Position numbers and translations under genes: made by a program. Positions 36,151-45,846 of a stretch of DNA of 64,000 bases are shown here, piece by piece. The stretch spans positions 372,001 through 436,000 of the forward strand of contig CAVVVG010000007.1 of NCBI GenBank assembly GCA_963751615.1, in the 5' to 3' direction. The notes under the pieces are model-generated. The model saw only the letters and a list, made by a program, of their open reading frames with translations, was not told where the DNA came from and did not search any database. This DNA comes from Palsa-892 sp963751615 (lineage in GTDB: Bacteria > Pseudomonadota > Alphaproteobacteria > Rhizobiales > Xanthobacteraceae). Position 1 is the first letter of the stretch; the number at the start of each line of letters is the position of its first letter.

Positions 36151-36164
36151 TTGATCCGTATCAA
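36151..36164. promoter_or_regulatory. Perfect FixK/FNR anaerobox upstream of the ACP-ligase-acyltransferase gene
   Basis: TTGATCCGTATCAA. Centred at -41.5, it predicts a start near 36199, just upstream of the GGAG and TTG start at 36212. The rest of 35743-36211 holds no gene; a weak repeat-like stretch lies near 36048-36078. Confidence 0.75.
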
Positions 36165-36211
36165 AACCTGCCCGGCCCACAGTATTATTGTTTTAGCTAT
36201 GTCGGAGCATC

Positions 36212-39056
36212 TTGATCAGGCGGATTCGCCAGACCACAGTTGCCGAGGAGCAGTTACACGAACGCAATGTGATCGCGGTCGTGAAAGAGCTTGTACGCGA
36301 GCTGCATCCTCAGCGGGCCAAGTTAATTGACGTTCTGTCGTCTAGCCGGATCGAGCGGGATCTTGGCATCGATAGCTTGGGTCGGACGGAGCTGATCATG
36401 CGGATCGAGCGCGCATTTCACGTGCGACTTCCAGCCCAGATAATCGGCGAGGCAGAAACTATCGATGATCTCGTCCGGGCGCTGGAACAAGCCGGACCTG
36501 CGCGAGAACATGTTGCTCTAGAGGCACCGCCGACCGTCGCACTCCCAACCGTACCGGCTGCGACCGAGGCGAGAATGCTGGTTGAGGTTCTCGAGTGGCA
36601 TGCAACGCGGCATCCTGACCGATTGCACCTAACGGTGCTGCAGGACGAGGCGACGGCTGTTGGTACGCTGACCTACATTGAACTCACGACGAGAGCGCGT
36701 AACGTTGCGCGCGGTTTGATCGCGCGTGATGTTGTACCGGGGGATCGCGTTGCCTTGATGCTCCCAACCAGCATTGATTTTTTTGTCGCATTCTTCGGCA
36801 TTCTTTATACTGGTGCCATTCCGGTGCCGATCTATCCACCGATGCGGCTATCGCAACTTGAGGATCATTTGCACCGCCAGACCGCCATTTTGCGCAATGC
36901 TGGCGCCTGCATGCTAATCACGATGCCGGAGGGAAAGCGGCTCGCCGGATTACTGCGCGCGTTAGTTGACACCTTGGGCGCCGTCGAGAGCGTTGCAAAC
37001 ATTGAGGCGTCGGCGCCGCCAGCCGATTTGCCCCAGCTCAAAAACTCCAATTCGGTCGCACTCATCCAATACACTTCGGGCAGCACTGGTGATCCAAAAG
37101 GCGTGGTTCTCAGTCATGCCAACTTGCTCGCCAACATTCGCGCGATGGGTAAAGTCATGGAAGCGAGCTCGGCCGACATTTTCGTAAGTTGGCTGCCGCT
37201 TTATCATGACATGGGTTTGATCGGGGCCTGGCTCGGATGTCTGCACTTTGCCGCACCATTGTATGTGATGTCTCCATTGAGCTTTCTCGTACGACCTCAG
37301 AGCTGGCTGTGGGCGATGCACCGCTTTCGCGCTACTTTTTCCGCGTCTCCGAATTTCGGATTTGAGTTGTGCCTCAACAAGATTACCGATGCTGACCTTA
37401 AAGGACTGGATCTCAGCTCATTGCGCATGATTGCGAATGGCGCTGAACCTGTCAGCGTGCAGACGCTGCGTCGGTTTATTGATCGATTTGGCCGCTATGG
37501 TTTTCCCGCATCGGCGATGGCGCCGGTCTATGGTCTGGCCGAGAGCTCAGTTGGGCTTGCATTTTCGCCGCTCAGTCGCCCACCTGTTATCGATCGCATC
37601 AACCGCGACCGACTACGCACTCACGGGCTGGCCGAGCCGGCAAGGCCAGATGAACTCGAGGCCGCTTGAAATGGTGGCCTGTGGCCAGCCACTACCTGGC
37701 CACGAAATTCGCATTGTCGACGATGCGGGTTACGAACTCGGCGAACGCCAGGAAGGGAAGCTCGAATTCCGGGGACCTTCGGCGACACGCGGCTATTTCC
37801 GCAACCCAGCGAAGACGCGCGAGCTTTTTCACGATGATTGGCTCGACAGCGCCGACCGCGGATACGTAGCCGGAGGGGACGTTTATATTACCGGCCGCAT
37901 CAAGGATATCATCATTCGCGCCGGCCGCCATCTCTACCCGCAGGAAATCGAGGAAGCCGTGGCCGACATCGCCGGCATTCGAAAAGGCGGGGTCGCGGTA
38001 TTTGGCGTAACTGATCGGGCCTCGGGTACCGAACGCGTTGTCGTCCTCGCCGAGAGCCGCGAGACTGACCCAGTAGTACGCGCGGCACTGCAGGAGCGCG
38101 CATACGAGATCACGACGGACATCGCGGGCACACCGCCGGATGAAATCGTGCTCGCGCCGCCGCGAACCGTGCCGAAGACGTCGAGTGGCAAGATTCGCCG
38201 CAGCGCAGCTAAGGAACTTTACGAGAGCGGCCATATCCATCCGATCCAGCGTGCTTTGCGGTGGCAGCTCTTACGTTTGGCGTTGTCTGGAATCGGTCCA
38301 CAAATTAGGCGTTTGGCGCGATTGTCTCGCGATATCTTGTATGCGTCCTGGTGGTGGGTAGTACTTGCTTGCGCCTCCGTATTGGGATCGCTCGCCGTGC
38401 TCGTTCTCCCGACTGTCGCTTGGCGCTGGTCTGCACTCAGATGGATCGGTCGTGGGACGCTTACGGCGATGGGAGTTCCCGTCACAACCAGCAGAATCGA
38501 TCGCATTCCAAGCCGGGGCGCGATGCTGGTGTTCAATCATTCCAGCTATATGGACTCTCTCGTTTTGGCGACGGTTCTCCCGGGTGAGCCGGCGATCGTC
38601 GCCAAACGAGAGTTAGCTCAGCAATTTGTCGCCGGTCTGCTGTTGCGGCGTCTCGGAATACCGTTTGTCGAGCGCTACGACGTGTCCGGGGGCTTGGCAG
38701 ATGCTCAGGCGCTGATGGCGCTGGCGCGTCAGGGGCGCATCCTGGTCTTTTTCCCGGAGGGTACATTCACGCGTAGGGTCGGCCTGTCCGGATTTTATCT
38801 CGGTGCGTTCAAGGTGGCGGCGGAGGCGGACTTTCCTATCCTGCCGGGCGTTATCCGCGGGACGCGATCGATGCTGCGCGGCGAGCAATGGTTTCCCCGG
38901 CACAGCGCGATCAACGTCGAGATCGGGGATCCGGTAATGCCATCGGGAACGGATTTCAGCTCAGTCCTCCGACTGCGCGATACGGTGCGCAATTTCATGT
39001 TGGCGCGTTGTGGTGAGCCGGACCTCGGCGAGTTGATTAAGCCCGCACCGTCATAA
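36212..39056 (+). pseudogene. ACP - acyl-AMP ligase - PlsC acyltransferase fusion, one frameshift
   Basis: The first frame (36212-37669, TTG start after GGAG) encodes an acyl carrier protein (LGIDSLGRTELIMRIE, Ser for phosphopantetheine) and the large part of a fatty-acyl-AMP ligase (YTSGSTGDPKGVVLSHANLL, APVYGLAESSVGLAF). It stops at 37669. The ligase C-terminus (ACGQPLPGHEIRIVDD, IKDIIIRAGRHLYPQEIEE) and a PlsC-type acyltransferase (NHSSYMD, FFPEGTFTRRVGLSGFYLG) continue in the next frame to 39056. Removing one base near 37645-37662 gives one protein of about 947 aa. It would activate a fatty acid, load or transfer it and acylate a lipid. Confidence 0.85.
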
Positions 39057-39367
39057 GCCACGACGTGAGCACATAGCAGACGCCTGCGAAAGCGTAGTTT
39101 TGTATGGTGAATTGTCCTGTTTTGATTTCTTTGTCTAGGCTGATACGATCACGATCAGAAATTTACACCAGTTCTTTGATTGACATTGTCAGTTTCTCTT
39201 GCGGTTTCATTTTGACCTCCCCTATTCCGCTCAACGACTTGATTATCGTCCGACACCGGAAAACTGTCACGATAAGCAAGAAGAGATTTGGCTGGGCGCG
39301 TAAGTGCAGATCGATGATCTCCACGGGAGGAATGGAGCGGACTTCAAGTTAAAATTAGGAGATACCC
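39057..39367. other. Short intergenic region
   Basis: About 310 nt. On the minus strand a strong GGGGAGGT site precedes an ATG at 39210, but the frame stops after 15 codons. No other gene is supported. Confidence 0.4.
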
Positions 39368-39571
39368 ATGAAAGCAAAAACATTTACTGGAGTTACTTTG
39401 GCGGAAGCCAAGAAAGCGAAAGAGTATTGGCTATCGATCAATAGACACGTAAGGATCAAAAAAGAATATGATCCGGTCGAGACGCGCGAACCGGTCGAAA
39501 AGTATGCCCGAAAAACTGATGGTAAAATTTTGTCTACCTCGATCCGCGTCGATTACGACGTTTCAAATTAG
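39368..39571 (+). CDS. Small basic hypothetical protein
   Basis: 67 aa, charged and soluble (FTGVTLAEAKKAKEYWLSIN, HVRIKKEYDPVETREPVEKY). GGAGA stands ahead of the ATG. No family recognised. Confidence 0.55.
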   Translation: MKAKTFTGVTLAEAKKAKEYWLSINRHVRIKKEYDPVETREPVEKYARKTDGKILSTSIRVDYDVSN

Positions 39572-39604
39572 GATACTACCTGCATTATTGAACCTAAAAT
39601 AAAA

Positions 39605-39778
39605 TTAGGACTGTACCGATTTTTTTGATTGCTGCGGTTTGAGTATCTCCACCAACGCGGCTTCTAAGTCCGCCGCATTGATGGGCCCAGCGCCGCGCTT
39701 TTCTTCTTGCTTGATAAATTCAGCAAATCGACTCTCGGACAATGCTTTTTTGAGCGTGAGCAATTCTGAGTTAGACAT
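39605..39778 (-). CDS. Small hypothetical protein
   Basis: 57 aa from the ATG at 39778 (MSNSELLTLKKALSESRFAE), preceded by GAGAGAG. An in-frame ATG at 39811 would add 11 residues. Helical, charged, with a C-terminal lysine-rich tail. Function unknown. Confidence 0.5.
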   Translation of the reverse strand: MSNSELLTLKKALSESRFAEFIKQEEKRGAGPINAADLEAALVEILKPQQSKKSVQS

Positions 39779-39984
39779 TTTGTCTCTCTCAATTTTCTCT
39801 ATAGGGGGCATATGCCTTAGATGCCTATAGGGCGTTAGCCGCGCTCGTGAGGTGGTTAACTCTCAATGACACGAAAGTACCACTTATTGCTTAACATGCA
39901 GTTGATACACCCCATTCCTCAGTTGGCGGCCTCATTTATTACAGCCTAGCTCTTCTTCATGACGGTTCGCGTCGGCAGCCGTAT

Positions 39985-40050
39985 GCTCTTGTAAACAAAA
40001 CTCTGGCGCGAGACCGGGGTTTTGTATTTGAGAAAATGGAAGCGATCAGG
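39985..40050 (+). repeat. Dispersed hairpin repeat, copy H
   Basis: AAACAAAACTCTGGCGCGAG, ACCGGGGTTTTGTATTTGAG and AAAATGGAAGCGATCAGG. A near-complete right half. It lies past the stop of the gene at 40144 (minus) and could end its transcript. The remainder of 39779-40143 is unassigned. Confidence 0.7.
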
Positions 40051-40143
40051 CGTGTGCAGCATTCCTTTTCTGACGACACGCTGCGAAACCAATGCCAGCG
40101 ACTTCGATTAACATCATCACCCTAGCGCGATTAGATTTTCTCT

Positions 40144-40533
40144 CTAGGCGGCTATAAAGTTTACGATCTGAGTTCCTAGATATTCTTCGATTTCGTTTTG
40201 TTGGTGCTCGACCACGAACACCCGATCATCAATATGGATTTTGCTTCCTTGAATAAGGATTTCCAATGTCATCTCGGGCATCTTATTGCGATCAATTTCG
40301 TATCGGAACGAGAATTTCTCCTCACCCGTTGCCGTAAGGGGTTGCGCCACGCGGATTCGTATCGTTGGGTCAACTTCTTTCAATGAAGTTTCAAGATGGG
40401 ATAGAAAATCAGTGACTGGAGCAATTCGATTTCTCATCTCCGACAGTTTGTCCGCATCTTTCTTCACCACGCGAGTTCGGGCGTTCAAACGATCACGGAG
40501 TTGGTCAGCAAATTTGCGCGTATCAGTAGCCAT
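40144..40533 (-). CDS. Hypothetical protein with N-terminal coiled coil
   Basis: 129 aa. A charged helical first half (FADQLRDRLNARTRVVKKDA) is followed by a beta-rich half (KFSFRYEIDRNKMPEMTLEI). AGGGTGG precedes the ATG. No family recognised; soluble and cytoplasmic. Confidence 0.6.
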   Translation of the reverse strand: MATDTRKFADQLRDRLNARTRVVKKDADKLSEMRNRIAPVTDFLSHLETSLKEVDPTIRIRVAQPLTATGEEKFSFRYEIDRNKMPEMTLEILIQGSKIHIDDRVFVVEHQQNEIEEYLGTQIVNFIAA

Positions 40534-40597
40534 TGGCGACCACCCTTCCGATTAGAAAGCAAGGGCCACGGTGCACTTAATCAGCCTTTGGCACAAT

Positions 40598-40650
40598 GCG
40601 AGTTCGCCAAACAAGAAAACCCCGGGACATTTCCCGGGGCTCTATCGTTC
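40598..40650 (+). repeat. Dispersed hairpin repeat, copy I, acting as phasin terminator
   Basis: CGAGTTCGCCAAACAAG, AAAACCCCGGGACATTTCCC and GGGGCTC. The seven-bp stem CCCCGGG/CCCGGGG at 40620-40639, with a T-run on the minus strand, is an intrinsic terminator for the phasin gene 26 nt upstream in the direction of transcription. Confidence 0.75.
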
Positions 40651-40665
40651 GATTGTCGAAGCGTT

Positions 40666-41037
40666 TTAACGCGCCGGATTGAACGCTTTTGCGATGCCCG
40701 TTTTGAGTGGCTCGGCTGTTGCGAGCGTCACCTTCTGGGCAAGCGCCGCAAGTTGCCTGGTCTGCTCGGTCACCGTCTCGATCTGCTTGCGTAAATGTTC
40801 GGTTGAAAGTTCCGCGAATGCCGAAGGCGACTGCAAGCCAGACAACTTCTGGACAAAATCGTAGGCCGCAGTGGTGTTCGCCTGAGTGAATTCGATGAAC
40901 TTGTTGTTGTACTCGAACACACCCTTCACTGCCGTTGAATAGCTATTTTTGATGACATCGGCTGCTCCGCTCGTGGCGGCGCTCATTTTCTCGTGCGCTT
41001 CTTTGGCTTGAGCTGTGGTCTTGGTGTTCATATCCAT
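40666..41037 (-). CDS. Phasin family protein
   Basis: 123 aa, amphipathic helical. AADVIKNSYSTAVKGVFEYN, NKFIEFTQANTTAAYDFVQK and AFAELSTEHLRKQIETVTEQ are typical of Phasin_2 proteins, which coat polyhydroxyalkanoate granules. AAGGA precedes the ATG at 41037; the longer open frame to 41151 has no good site. A strong terminator follows. Confidence 0.88.
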   Translation of the reverse strand: MDMNTKTTAQAKEAHEKMSAATSGAADVIKNSYSTAVKGVFEYNNKFIEFTQANTTAAYDFVQKLSGLQSPSAFAELSTEHLRKQIETVTEQTRQLAALAQKVTLATAEPLKTGIAKAFNPAR

Positions 41038-41212
41038 GAGGCAAATATCCTTAGGGCGTTTCCTGTTGAGGACTTCTGGACGCGACGCCCTGAGCGCTCG
41101 TCTGATGTCTCTTAATCGAGTTGGTGGAGGAACTTCCATGCGCCAACCCAATCGCTTGAATTGATTATGTAGTTACGAAACGCAACGGTGTTAAGATCGC
41201 GGATACAAAACG

Positions 41213-41266
41213 TGATCTGCGTATCGTGAGTTCGTCCAAAAACCGCCGGCTCAATCTCAGTTTTTC
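41213..41266 (+). repeat. Dispersed hairpin repeat, copy J
   Basis: GATCTGCGTATCGTGAGTTC, GTCCAAAAACCGCCGG and a degenerate right arm. It overlaps the last codons of the gene at 41257. Confidence 0.55.
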
Positions 41267-41463
41267 ACACTCACCAGCACCGACGACCCACGGTCAAGCG
41301 GTCGTTGGCGTTTTAGATGTTCGATGTGTTCGGCACACTCGAAACGATTTGGAAATACCCGCCCACCAAGTTTGCCGGTCTTACCCACTGCGTACCAGCC
41401 ATCTTTAACGCCTCGCCAATCGGATTCGACATCACTGATATGACGTGGAGTAAGGTTCTTCAT
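41257..41463 (-). CDS. Small hypothetical protein
   Basis: 68 aa from the ATG at 41463 (MKNLTPRHISDVESDWRGVK), with GGAG eight bases upstream. Contains DGWYAVGKTGKLGGRVFPNR and ECAEHIEHLKRQRP. Its C-terminus runs into repeat copy J, so the last residues may be repeat-derived. The frame stays open upstream to 41661 without other start signals. Confidence 0.55.
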   Translation of the reverse strand: MKNLTPRHISDVESDWRGVKDGWYAVGKTGKLGGRVFPNRFECAEHIEHLKRQRPLDRGSSVLVSVKN

Positions 41464-41860
41464 GATAATTCTCCAATATAGGCCGCCCGCGCGGTTGCCG
41501 AAGCAGCCGTCGATGTTCGCCCTCCAATGTTGACTGACATGTGTTTCCATCGGCACCGATATGCTTCGGTACGAAAGAAATTGAAACCCGCATGGGTTCC
41601 TATCAACAATTTGGTTTGAAAGCCGCACGCTTTGCAGTGGCGTCGCGATCAAATTAAACATGCACCCTTACTAAGGCGAAGTCGAGGCAAATCGCCATTT
41701 GGAGCGCTTTATTTCGAACTTGGGACGATGGCTCTTAAATAAGCGACAGTACCCCAAGCCGAAAAACGAAGTGTCTGGCGTGATTTTGAGCGGACATTCT
41801 TTGGCGTGATTGCGTATCCCGCTAAGTGCGAAGAGCGGACATCCCAACAAAATACACATG

Positions 41861-41933
41861 CGATCTGCGTGTCGAAGTTCGTGCAACAAAAAGCCCGGCG
41901 CAAGGCGGGTTTTGCATTTAAGAAGTTCCCAAA
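41861..41933 (+). repeat. Dispersed hairpin repeat, copy K
   Basis: GATCTGCGTGTCGAAGTTCG, TGCAACAAAAAGCCCGGCGC and GGCGGGTTTTGCATTTAAGA. It lies between divergent genes, so a terminator role is unlikely. The rest of 41464-42165 holds no supported gene. Confidence 0.7.
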
Positions 41934-42165
41934 CTGAGAAACCCTGACTCCCAACCTGCTCAAAAAAAGCGAATCCAATCAATACAGAGTTTTGGGATTG
42001 GCGACTCTGCGCAGATTTGAACTTCAAACTCATAGCTTCAAAAATGTTACTCTAGAACGGTACAGTCTTTGGAGCGGATCAGAAGCCTTCGAGACACCGC
42101 GATTAGGCTTCCGCTTACCCCAAGCAGAGTGCTATCGTTCACACCGATCCATGGTCATCCGGAAA

Positions 42166-44961
42166 ATGTCGGATTATCCAACTATGACGACTAGGATCAC
42201 CGGACCAACGCGGCGACAGCCATGGCAAGCGGCGCTCATCATCGCCCTTTTCCTTGTCGCGACCGGCCTGATCTTGCTCGGGCTCACTGGCGATTTCCTA
42301 GTCGACTGGCTGTGGTTTTCTGCGGTCGGCTATTTGCACGTCTTCTGGACGATCATCGGAGCCAAGGGCGCGGGCTTTTTCATAGTCTTCGTGGCGACCG
42401 CCATCATCCTGTGGGTAAATGGATCGCTCGCGCTCCGCTTTGCCCGGCAGCCGTGGGCGCAGCCTCGCTCTGACTTCACGTGGAAACACACAGGGTTTGC
42501 AACAGCGCCCGATCTGTTGGAATTCCTGCGCCATCTTCTGCAGTGGCCCCTCGCCATCGCCAGCGGCGCGGGTCTTCTCGCTTTGCTTGTCGCCGCGGGA
42601 GAGGTGAGCAATTGGGAAATATTCCTACAATTCCTCTATCAGGTGCCCTACGGAGCGAACGACCCGCTCTACGACAAGGACATCGGCTTTTATCTCTTTT
42701 CTCTGCCCGCCTATATCACCATCAAGAATTGGATGTTCATAACGCTGTTTCTGAGCGCGGTCTTCGCCGGAGCCGTCTATTGGGTGCATGGCGACATCGA
42801 GTACAGCGCCCAGCGTCGAACAATGTCGCCGACCGCGATCGCCCACGGTTCGGTGTTGCTCGGCTTCTTCTTTGCGGTGAAGGCCTGGTCCTACGGTCTC
42901 GACCGCTATCTGCTGCTCTATGGCGACAACGGGGTCGTGGTCGGTGCGAGCTATACTGATGTCTATGTAGAGCTGCCTATCCTGTGGTTGCTGATCGGGC
43001 TTTCTATCATTGCGGCAATTGCTGCATGGACGAATCTTCGGGTGCGCACCTACCGGCTTCCCGTGGCTGCGGCGGTGCTCGTCATTGGTGGTTCCTTCGT
43101 GCTGTCCGTTATGGTCCCGGGCTTGTTCCAGCGAGTGTTCGTTAAACCGAACGAGCTGCAGCTGGAAAAGCCCTACATCGAACGCAACATCTTGCTGACC
43201 CAGCGGGCGTACAATCTCCATCAGATCACGGCGAAGCCGTTCGCCGCCGAACAGGACCTCAGCGCCAAAACACTTGAGGCTAACAAGGCGACCATCGACA
43301 ATATAAGGCTGTGGGACTGGCAGCCGCTGATGGACACCTATGCGCAGCTACAGGAGATCCGCACCTACTATAAGTTCCATGACGTTGACGTGGACCGGTA
43401 TTGGCTCGATGGCGCGTACCAAGGTGTGATGCTATCGGCCCGCGAGCTTAAATCTTCTCTGCTGCCCCCGAACGCACAAACATGGGTCAACCGTCACGTG
43501 CTGTTCACTCATGGTAATGGCGCGGTGATGAGTCCGGTCACCCGCAAGAGCGCCGAAGGGCTGCCATTTTTCTATTTGCGCGATATTCCTCCGGTCGCGT
43601 CCGGTGGCCCCGAAATCCGTGAGCCTCGCGTCTACTACGGCGAAGAGACCGACAGCTACGTCATCGTCAAGGGGAGCACGCCGGAGTTCGACTATCCCAA
43701 GGGGAAGGACAATATCTACGCGGACTATGACGGCACTGGCGGTGTTCCCATCGGCGGGATCGTGCAGAGAATTCTCTTCGCCTACCACTTCAACGACGTA
43801 AACCTGCTGCTCTCGAGCTACATCACTGACGATAGCCGGATTATGATTCGGCGCAATATCCAGAAACGAGTGCGCACGATCGCCCCCTTTCTCCGCCTCG
43901 ATCACGACCCTTATCTTGTGATCAGCGACGGGCGGCTGTTCTGGATGCAGGACGCCTATACGACGAGCGATTATTTTCCCTACGCACAACCCGTGCAAGG
44001 CCTTAATCTCAATTACATTCGGAATTCGGTCAAGGTTGTCATCGATGCCTATAACGGAACCGTCGATTTCTACTTGATGGACTCCGCCGACCCAATTGCC
44101 GCAACCTATCAGCGGATCTTCCCGACTATGTTCAAACCGTTTGCGGTGATGCCACCCGGTCTGCAGAAGCACATCCGCTATCCGGAGGATCTCTTCCTGA
44201 TTCAGGCGCGACTCTATCAAACCTATCACATGGAGGCAGCCGACGTTTTTTATAACCGCGAGGATCTCTGGCAATTCCCGCGCCAGCCCGGCGGCGGCGG
44301 TACCGCTGTAATGGAACCTTACTACATCATCATGCGGCTGCCCGGCGAGCCGCAGGCCGAGTTCTTCCTCATGATCCCAATGGTGCCAAGCGGCCGCGAC
44401 AACATGATCGCATGGCTCGCTGCGCGCTGCGATCCGCCTGATTACGGCAAGCTGATCGTCTACGAGTTTTCTAAGGACAAGCTTGTATACGGACCGTTCC
44501 AGATCGAGGCGCGGATCAATCAGAATACGGAAATCTCCCAACAACTCACATTGTGGAACCAAATGGGATCGCGGGTAATCCGCGGCGCAAACTTGCTTGT
44601 GATTCCGATTGAAACCTCAATTCTCTATGTATCGCCGCTTTATTTACGCGCAGAGCATGGGCACTTGCCGGAGCTCAAGCGTATAATTGCTTCCTACGGC
44701 GAACAGGTGGTGATGAAAGAGACGCTTGCAGAGGCGTTGTCCGCCCTTTTTGTGGAACCTAGCGCCGCGCCGTCGATGCAAAGCGCAACTACGGGAATTC
44801 CGCTTGCAGGCCCTGCGGCAGCGCAAGCGCGGGAGGTACTCGACCGTTACAATCGAGCCATCGAGCGCTTAAAATCCGGAGATTGGGCGGGTTTCGGCAC
44901 GGAGCTCAGCGCGATGCGTGAGCTCTTAGAGAATATGAGCCGACAATCGAGCGGACACTAA
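42166..44961 (+). CDS. UPF0182 family large membrane protein
   Basis: About 930 aa. Seven hydrophobic helices in the first 330 residues (ALIIALFLVATGLILLGLTG, FWTIIGAKGAGFFIVFVATA, and others) are followed by a large extracytoplasmic domain with NELQLEKPYIERNILLTQRA, LLSSYITDDSRIMIRRNIQK and a proline-rich C-terminal region. This layout and these motifs match UPF0182 (COG1615), whose function is unknown. The frame is open upstream to 41992. I place the start at ATG 42166; ATGs at 42151 and 42184 are equally possible. Confidence 0.85.
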   Translation: MSDYPTMTTRITGPTRRQPWQAALIIALFLVATGLILLGLTGDFLVDWLWFSAVGYLHVFWTIIGAKGAGFFIVFVATAIILWVNGSLALRFARQPWAQPRSDFTWKHTGFATAPDLLEFLRHLLQWPLAIASGAGLLALLVAAGEVSNWEIFLQFLYQVPYGANDPLYDKDIGFYLFSLPAYITIKNWMFITLFLSAVFAGAVYWVHGDIEYSAQRRTMSPTAIAHGSVLLGFFFAVKAWSYGLDRYLLLYGDNGVVVGASYTDVYVELPILWLLIGLSIIAAIAAWTNLRVRTYRLPVAAAVLVIGGSFVLSVMVPGLFQRVFVKPNELQLEKPYIERNILLTQRAYNLHQITAKPFAAEQDLSAKTLEANKATIDNIRLWDWQPLMDTYAQLQEIRTYYKFHDVDVDRYWLDGAYQGVMLSARELKSSLLPPNAQTWVNRHVLFTHGNGAVMSPVTRKSAEGLPFFYLRDIPPVASGGPEIREPRVYYGEETDSYVIVKGSTPEFDYPKGKDNIYADYDGTGGVPIGGIVQRILFAYHFNDVNLLLSSYITDDSRIMIRRNIQKRVRTIAPFLRLDHDPYLVISDGRLFWMQDAYTTSDYFPYAQPVQGLNLNYIRNSVKVVIDAYNGTVDFYLMDSADPIAATYQRIFPTMFKPFAVMPPGLQKHIRYPEDLFLIQARLYQTYHMEAADVFYNREDLWQFPRQPGGGGTAVMEPYYIIMRLPGEPQAEFFLMIPMVPSGRDNMIAWLAARCDPPDYGKLIVYEFSKDKLVYGPFQIEARINQNTEISQQLTLWNQMGSRVIRGANLLVIPIETSILYVSPLYLRAEHGHLPELKRIIASYGEQVVMKETLAEALSALFVEPSAAPSMQSATTGIPLAGPAAAQAREVLDRYNRAIERLKSGDWAGFGTELSAMRELLENMSRQSSGH

Positions 44962-45007
44962 CATTCCGCGGGCACGAAACGTCATAACTAAACATCAGAC
45001 ATCCCAA

Positions 45008-45382
45008 TTAAACATACACGATACAGCGCCCGGCGTTCGTAGAAATGTCGGGGCTCAAGCCCAACTCGCACCCGTAAGTACGCGGAGTACTATGGTCCGG
45101 TGTTTTCGTAGGATCGAGGGTGCGTTCCAGCGGGTTTTGATTGACGGTGGTACTGTCATTCGTTTCGGGAATAGTGAGTTGTGGGAATGTTAGATGCATT
45201 GGCAATTGGTCGCCTTTTGCCGCGCGGTTAACATCGTAAATTGTCTTTATTTCGATGCCTGGCTTACTCGTTTGCAGTTGACCGATGGAAGGTGTCGTGG
45301 TGACGAAGATAAAGATGGTCGCGACGGCAATTATAACGCTTACTGCTAGCCTGCTTACAACTCCGAAAGTGAATCGAAACAT
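45008..45382 (-). CDS. Secreted/anchored hypothetical protein
   Basis: 124 aa. One N-terminal hydrophobic helix (LAVSVIIAVATIFIFVTT) acts as signal or anchor. The rest is soluble (AAKGDQLPMHLTFPQLTIPE) and ends in a two-cysteine motif (YGCELGLSPDISTNAGRCIV). The ATG at 45382 has GGAG eight bases upstream. Two anaeroboxes lie 140-360 nt upstream, so it may be oxygen-regulated. Family not recognised. Confidence 0.65.
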   Translation of the reverse strand: MFRFTFGVVSRLAVSVIIAVATIFIFVTTTPSIGQLQTSKPGIEIKTIYDVNRAAKGDQLPMHLTFPQLTIPETNDSTTVNQNPLERTLDPTKTPDHSTPRTYGCELGLSPDISTNAGRCIVYV

Positions 45383-45525
45383 CGGAGCTCTCCATTGTTT
45401 GTCGAGCCGAGGGTACGATTTAAAATCGAGTCAATCATGCACATAACCACGTTACTTGAGATTTTTTCTTAGCGTATATTGCGATACTAATTTTTTTGAG
45501 TAGATCACCTAATAAGCTAATCGCA

Positions 45526-45539
45526 ATGATCTGCATCAA
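45526..45539. promoter_or_regulatory. Near-perfect FixK/FNR anaerobox
   Basis: ATGATCTGCATCAA, one mismatch from consensus. It may act on the minus-strand secreted protein gene (start 45382) with a long leader of about 109 nt. Confidence 0.5.
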
Positions 45540-45594
45540 TGTTTCATCATCACGCCATCTTCGCTTAGAGTTAATCTAATTCCCGAACACAGCG

Positions 45595-45690
45595 AATCTA
45601 ATACATGCAACAAAAAAACCCCCAGCTTCATCTGCCGGGGGCTGGGGAAACTTTCAGATGCCATTAGGTGGGGGCCTTCGACATCTGAAC
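45595..45690 (+). repeat. Dispersed hairpin repeat, copy M
   Basis: ATGCAACAAAAAAACCCCC, TTCATCTGCCGGGGG, then CAGATGCCATTAGGTGGGGG and an inverted CATCTG. It shares this two-hairpin layout with copy A, and like copy A it is followed by a perfect anaerobox. Confidence 0.65.
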
Positions 45691-45724
45691 ATATAAAGAA
45701 AACTACATTTTGCTGAATATGGCA

Positions 45725-45738
45725 TTGATTTGGATCAA
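45725..45738. promoter_or_regulatory. Perfect FixK/FNR anaerobox in an extended palindrome
   Basis: TTGATTTGGATCAA, inside the longer inverted repeat GGCATTGAT/ATCAATGCC. No convincing plus-strand gene follows within 100 nt. The target may be an RNA, or the gene to the left (45382). Confidence 0.7.
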
Positions 45739-45768
45739 TGCCCTCTGATCATCGCCCGCGATCTATAC

Positions 45769-45792
45769 GTCCGCTTTCGGTCATAAGCAGAC
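45769..45792. repeat. GTCCGCTTT-type inverted repeat, copy 1
   Basis: GTCCGCTTTCGGTCATAAGC then AGAC: imperfect palindrome, one of three within 460 nt. Confidence 0.5.
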
Positions 45793-45846
45793 AAAATCTC
45801 ATGTCCGCGTCATGGGCGGTTCGTCGAAGGCAAACCGAACTGGCGC

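Noticed and set aside
36094..36330. 78-codon frame starting near the ACP-ligase promoter, including an ATG at 36199
   Set aside because: It is out of frame with the clear ACP domain; the TTG at 36212 with GGAG upstream fits the protein.
39037..39210. Minus-strand ATG with a very strong GGGGAGGT site, open except for one TAA after 15 codons
   Set aside because: The continuation overlaps the acyltransferase gene end and shows no family features; readthrough or a nonsense mutation cannot be argued from this alone.
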